From NCBI GenBank assembly GCA_005791685.1, contig SXVG01000120.1:1-6245 (forward strand): a DNA stretch of 6,245 nt, given 5' to 3'. A program made the position numbers and the translations under genes. The number at the start of each line of letters is the position of its first letter. Positions within the stretch are counted from its first letter, which is position 1. Shown here piece after piece: positions 5,953-6,245 of the stretch. This DNA comes from Methylotenera sp. (GTDB taxonomy: Bacteria > Pseudomonadota > Gammaproteobacteria > Burkholderiales > Methylophilaceae). A model generated the notes under the pieces. The model was given only the letters and a program-made list of their open reading frames with translations, searched no databases and was not told the origin of the DNA.

Positions 5953-6245
5953 ATGAGCATAAAATCAGACAAATGGATACGCCGCATGGCGGAGCAACAC
6001 GGCATGATAGAGCCGTTTGAAGCTAAGCAAGTGAAACAGAATGCGCAGGGCGAGCGCCTGGTCTCGTACGGCACCTCTAGCTACGGCTACGATATCAGGT
6101 GCAGCAAAGAATTTAAGCTGTTTACCAACATCAACAGCACCATTGTTGACCCTAAGAATTTTGACCCCAACTCCTTTGTTGAGGTGAATGCCGATTACTG
6201 CATCATTCCGCCCAACTCGTTTGCCTTGGCACGCACGGTGGAATA
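5953..6245 (+). CDS. dcd: dCTP deaminase, N-terminal part (runs off right edge)
   Basis: Deaminates dCTP to dUTP, feeding dTMP synthesis; a cytoplasmic homotrimer of the dUTPase-like fold. I translated from the ATG at 5953; 97 complete residues lie in the window. Seen: the opening MSIKSDKWIRRMAEQHGMIE, the segment SYGTSSYGYDIRC at 38-50, FTNINSTIVDPKNFD at 57-71, and CIIPPNSFALARTVE at 83-97, all characteristic of the roughly 188-residue Dcd form of beta- and gammaproteobacteria rather than the E. coli form. The catalytic Ser/Arg/Glu region lies beyond the edge, so integrity and the choice between deaminase-only and bifunctional forms cannot be judged. No clear Shine-Dalgarno sequence precedes the ATG; the start is set by the family N-terminus. 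The terminator 28 bases upstream separates it from zwf. Confidence 0.96.
   Translation, partial: MSIKSDKWIRRMAEQHGMIEPFEAKQVKQNAQGERLVSYGTSSYGYDIRCSKEFKLFTNINSTIVDPKNFDPNSFVEVNADYCIIPPNSFALARTVE

Overview
This is a housekeeping stretch of a proteobacterial chromosome with about half G+C. It holds seven protein genes, two of them cut by the window edges, and no RNA gene, mobile element, CRISPR array or prophage. The Mrp protein (LGYPAKS in its N-terminal domain, ENMSTHICSQCGHEE near the end) and the Dcd N-terminus (MSIKSDKWIRRMAEQHGMIE) are of the form I associate with beta- and some gammaproteobacteria. A betaproteobacterium, perhaps a methylotroph of the Methylophilaceae type, is my best guess from memory; it was not tested by a search.

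Layout, left to right. metG (methionyl-tRNA synthetase, N-terminal 239 residues) reads leftward out of the window. A 210-base divergent gap follows, with an extended -10 promoter for metG and a 20-base near-palindrome. mrp/apbC (Fe-S carrier ATPase) reads rightward and is followed after 15 bases by a DUF1003 membrane protein, so the two are probably co-transcribed. pgl (6-phosphogluconolactonase) reads leftward and converges on the DUF1003 gene with only 4 bases between the stop codons. A second divergent gap (about 160 bases) contains a 9-base tandem repeat. From it a dienelactone-hydrolase-family gene reads rightward, followed after 105 bases (with a strong stem-loop) by zwf (glucose-6-phosphate dehydrogenase). 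zwf ends at a clear intrinsic terminator, and dcd (dCTP deaminase) begins 28 bases later and runs off the right edge.

How the genes work together. zwf and pgl encode the first two steps of the oxidative pentose phosphate route (glucose 6-phosphate to 6-phosphogluconolactone to 6-phosphogluconate), which in a methylotroph would also serve the dissimilatory ribulose monophosphate cycle. They lie on opposite strands with a third hydrolase between them. metG, mrp and dcd are, as I recall, near neighbours in many proteobacteria. Here the DUF1003, pgl, hydrolase and zwf genes lie between mrp and dcd.

I found no clearly new system. The points most worth a second look are the near-palindrome between metG and mrp, the stem-loop in front of zwf, the terminator placed between a promoter-like site and dcd, and the lactone-type hydrolase between pgl and zwf.
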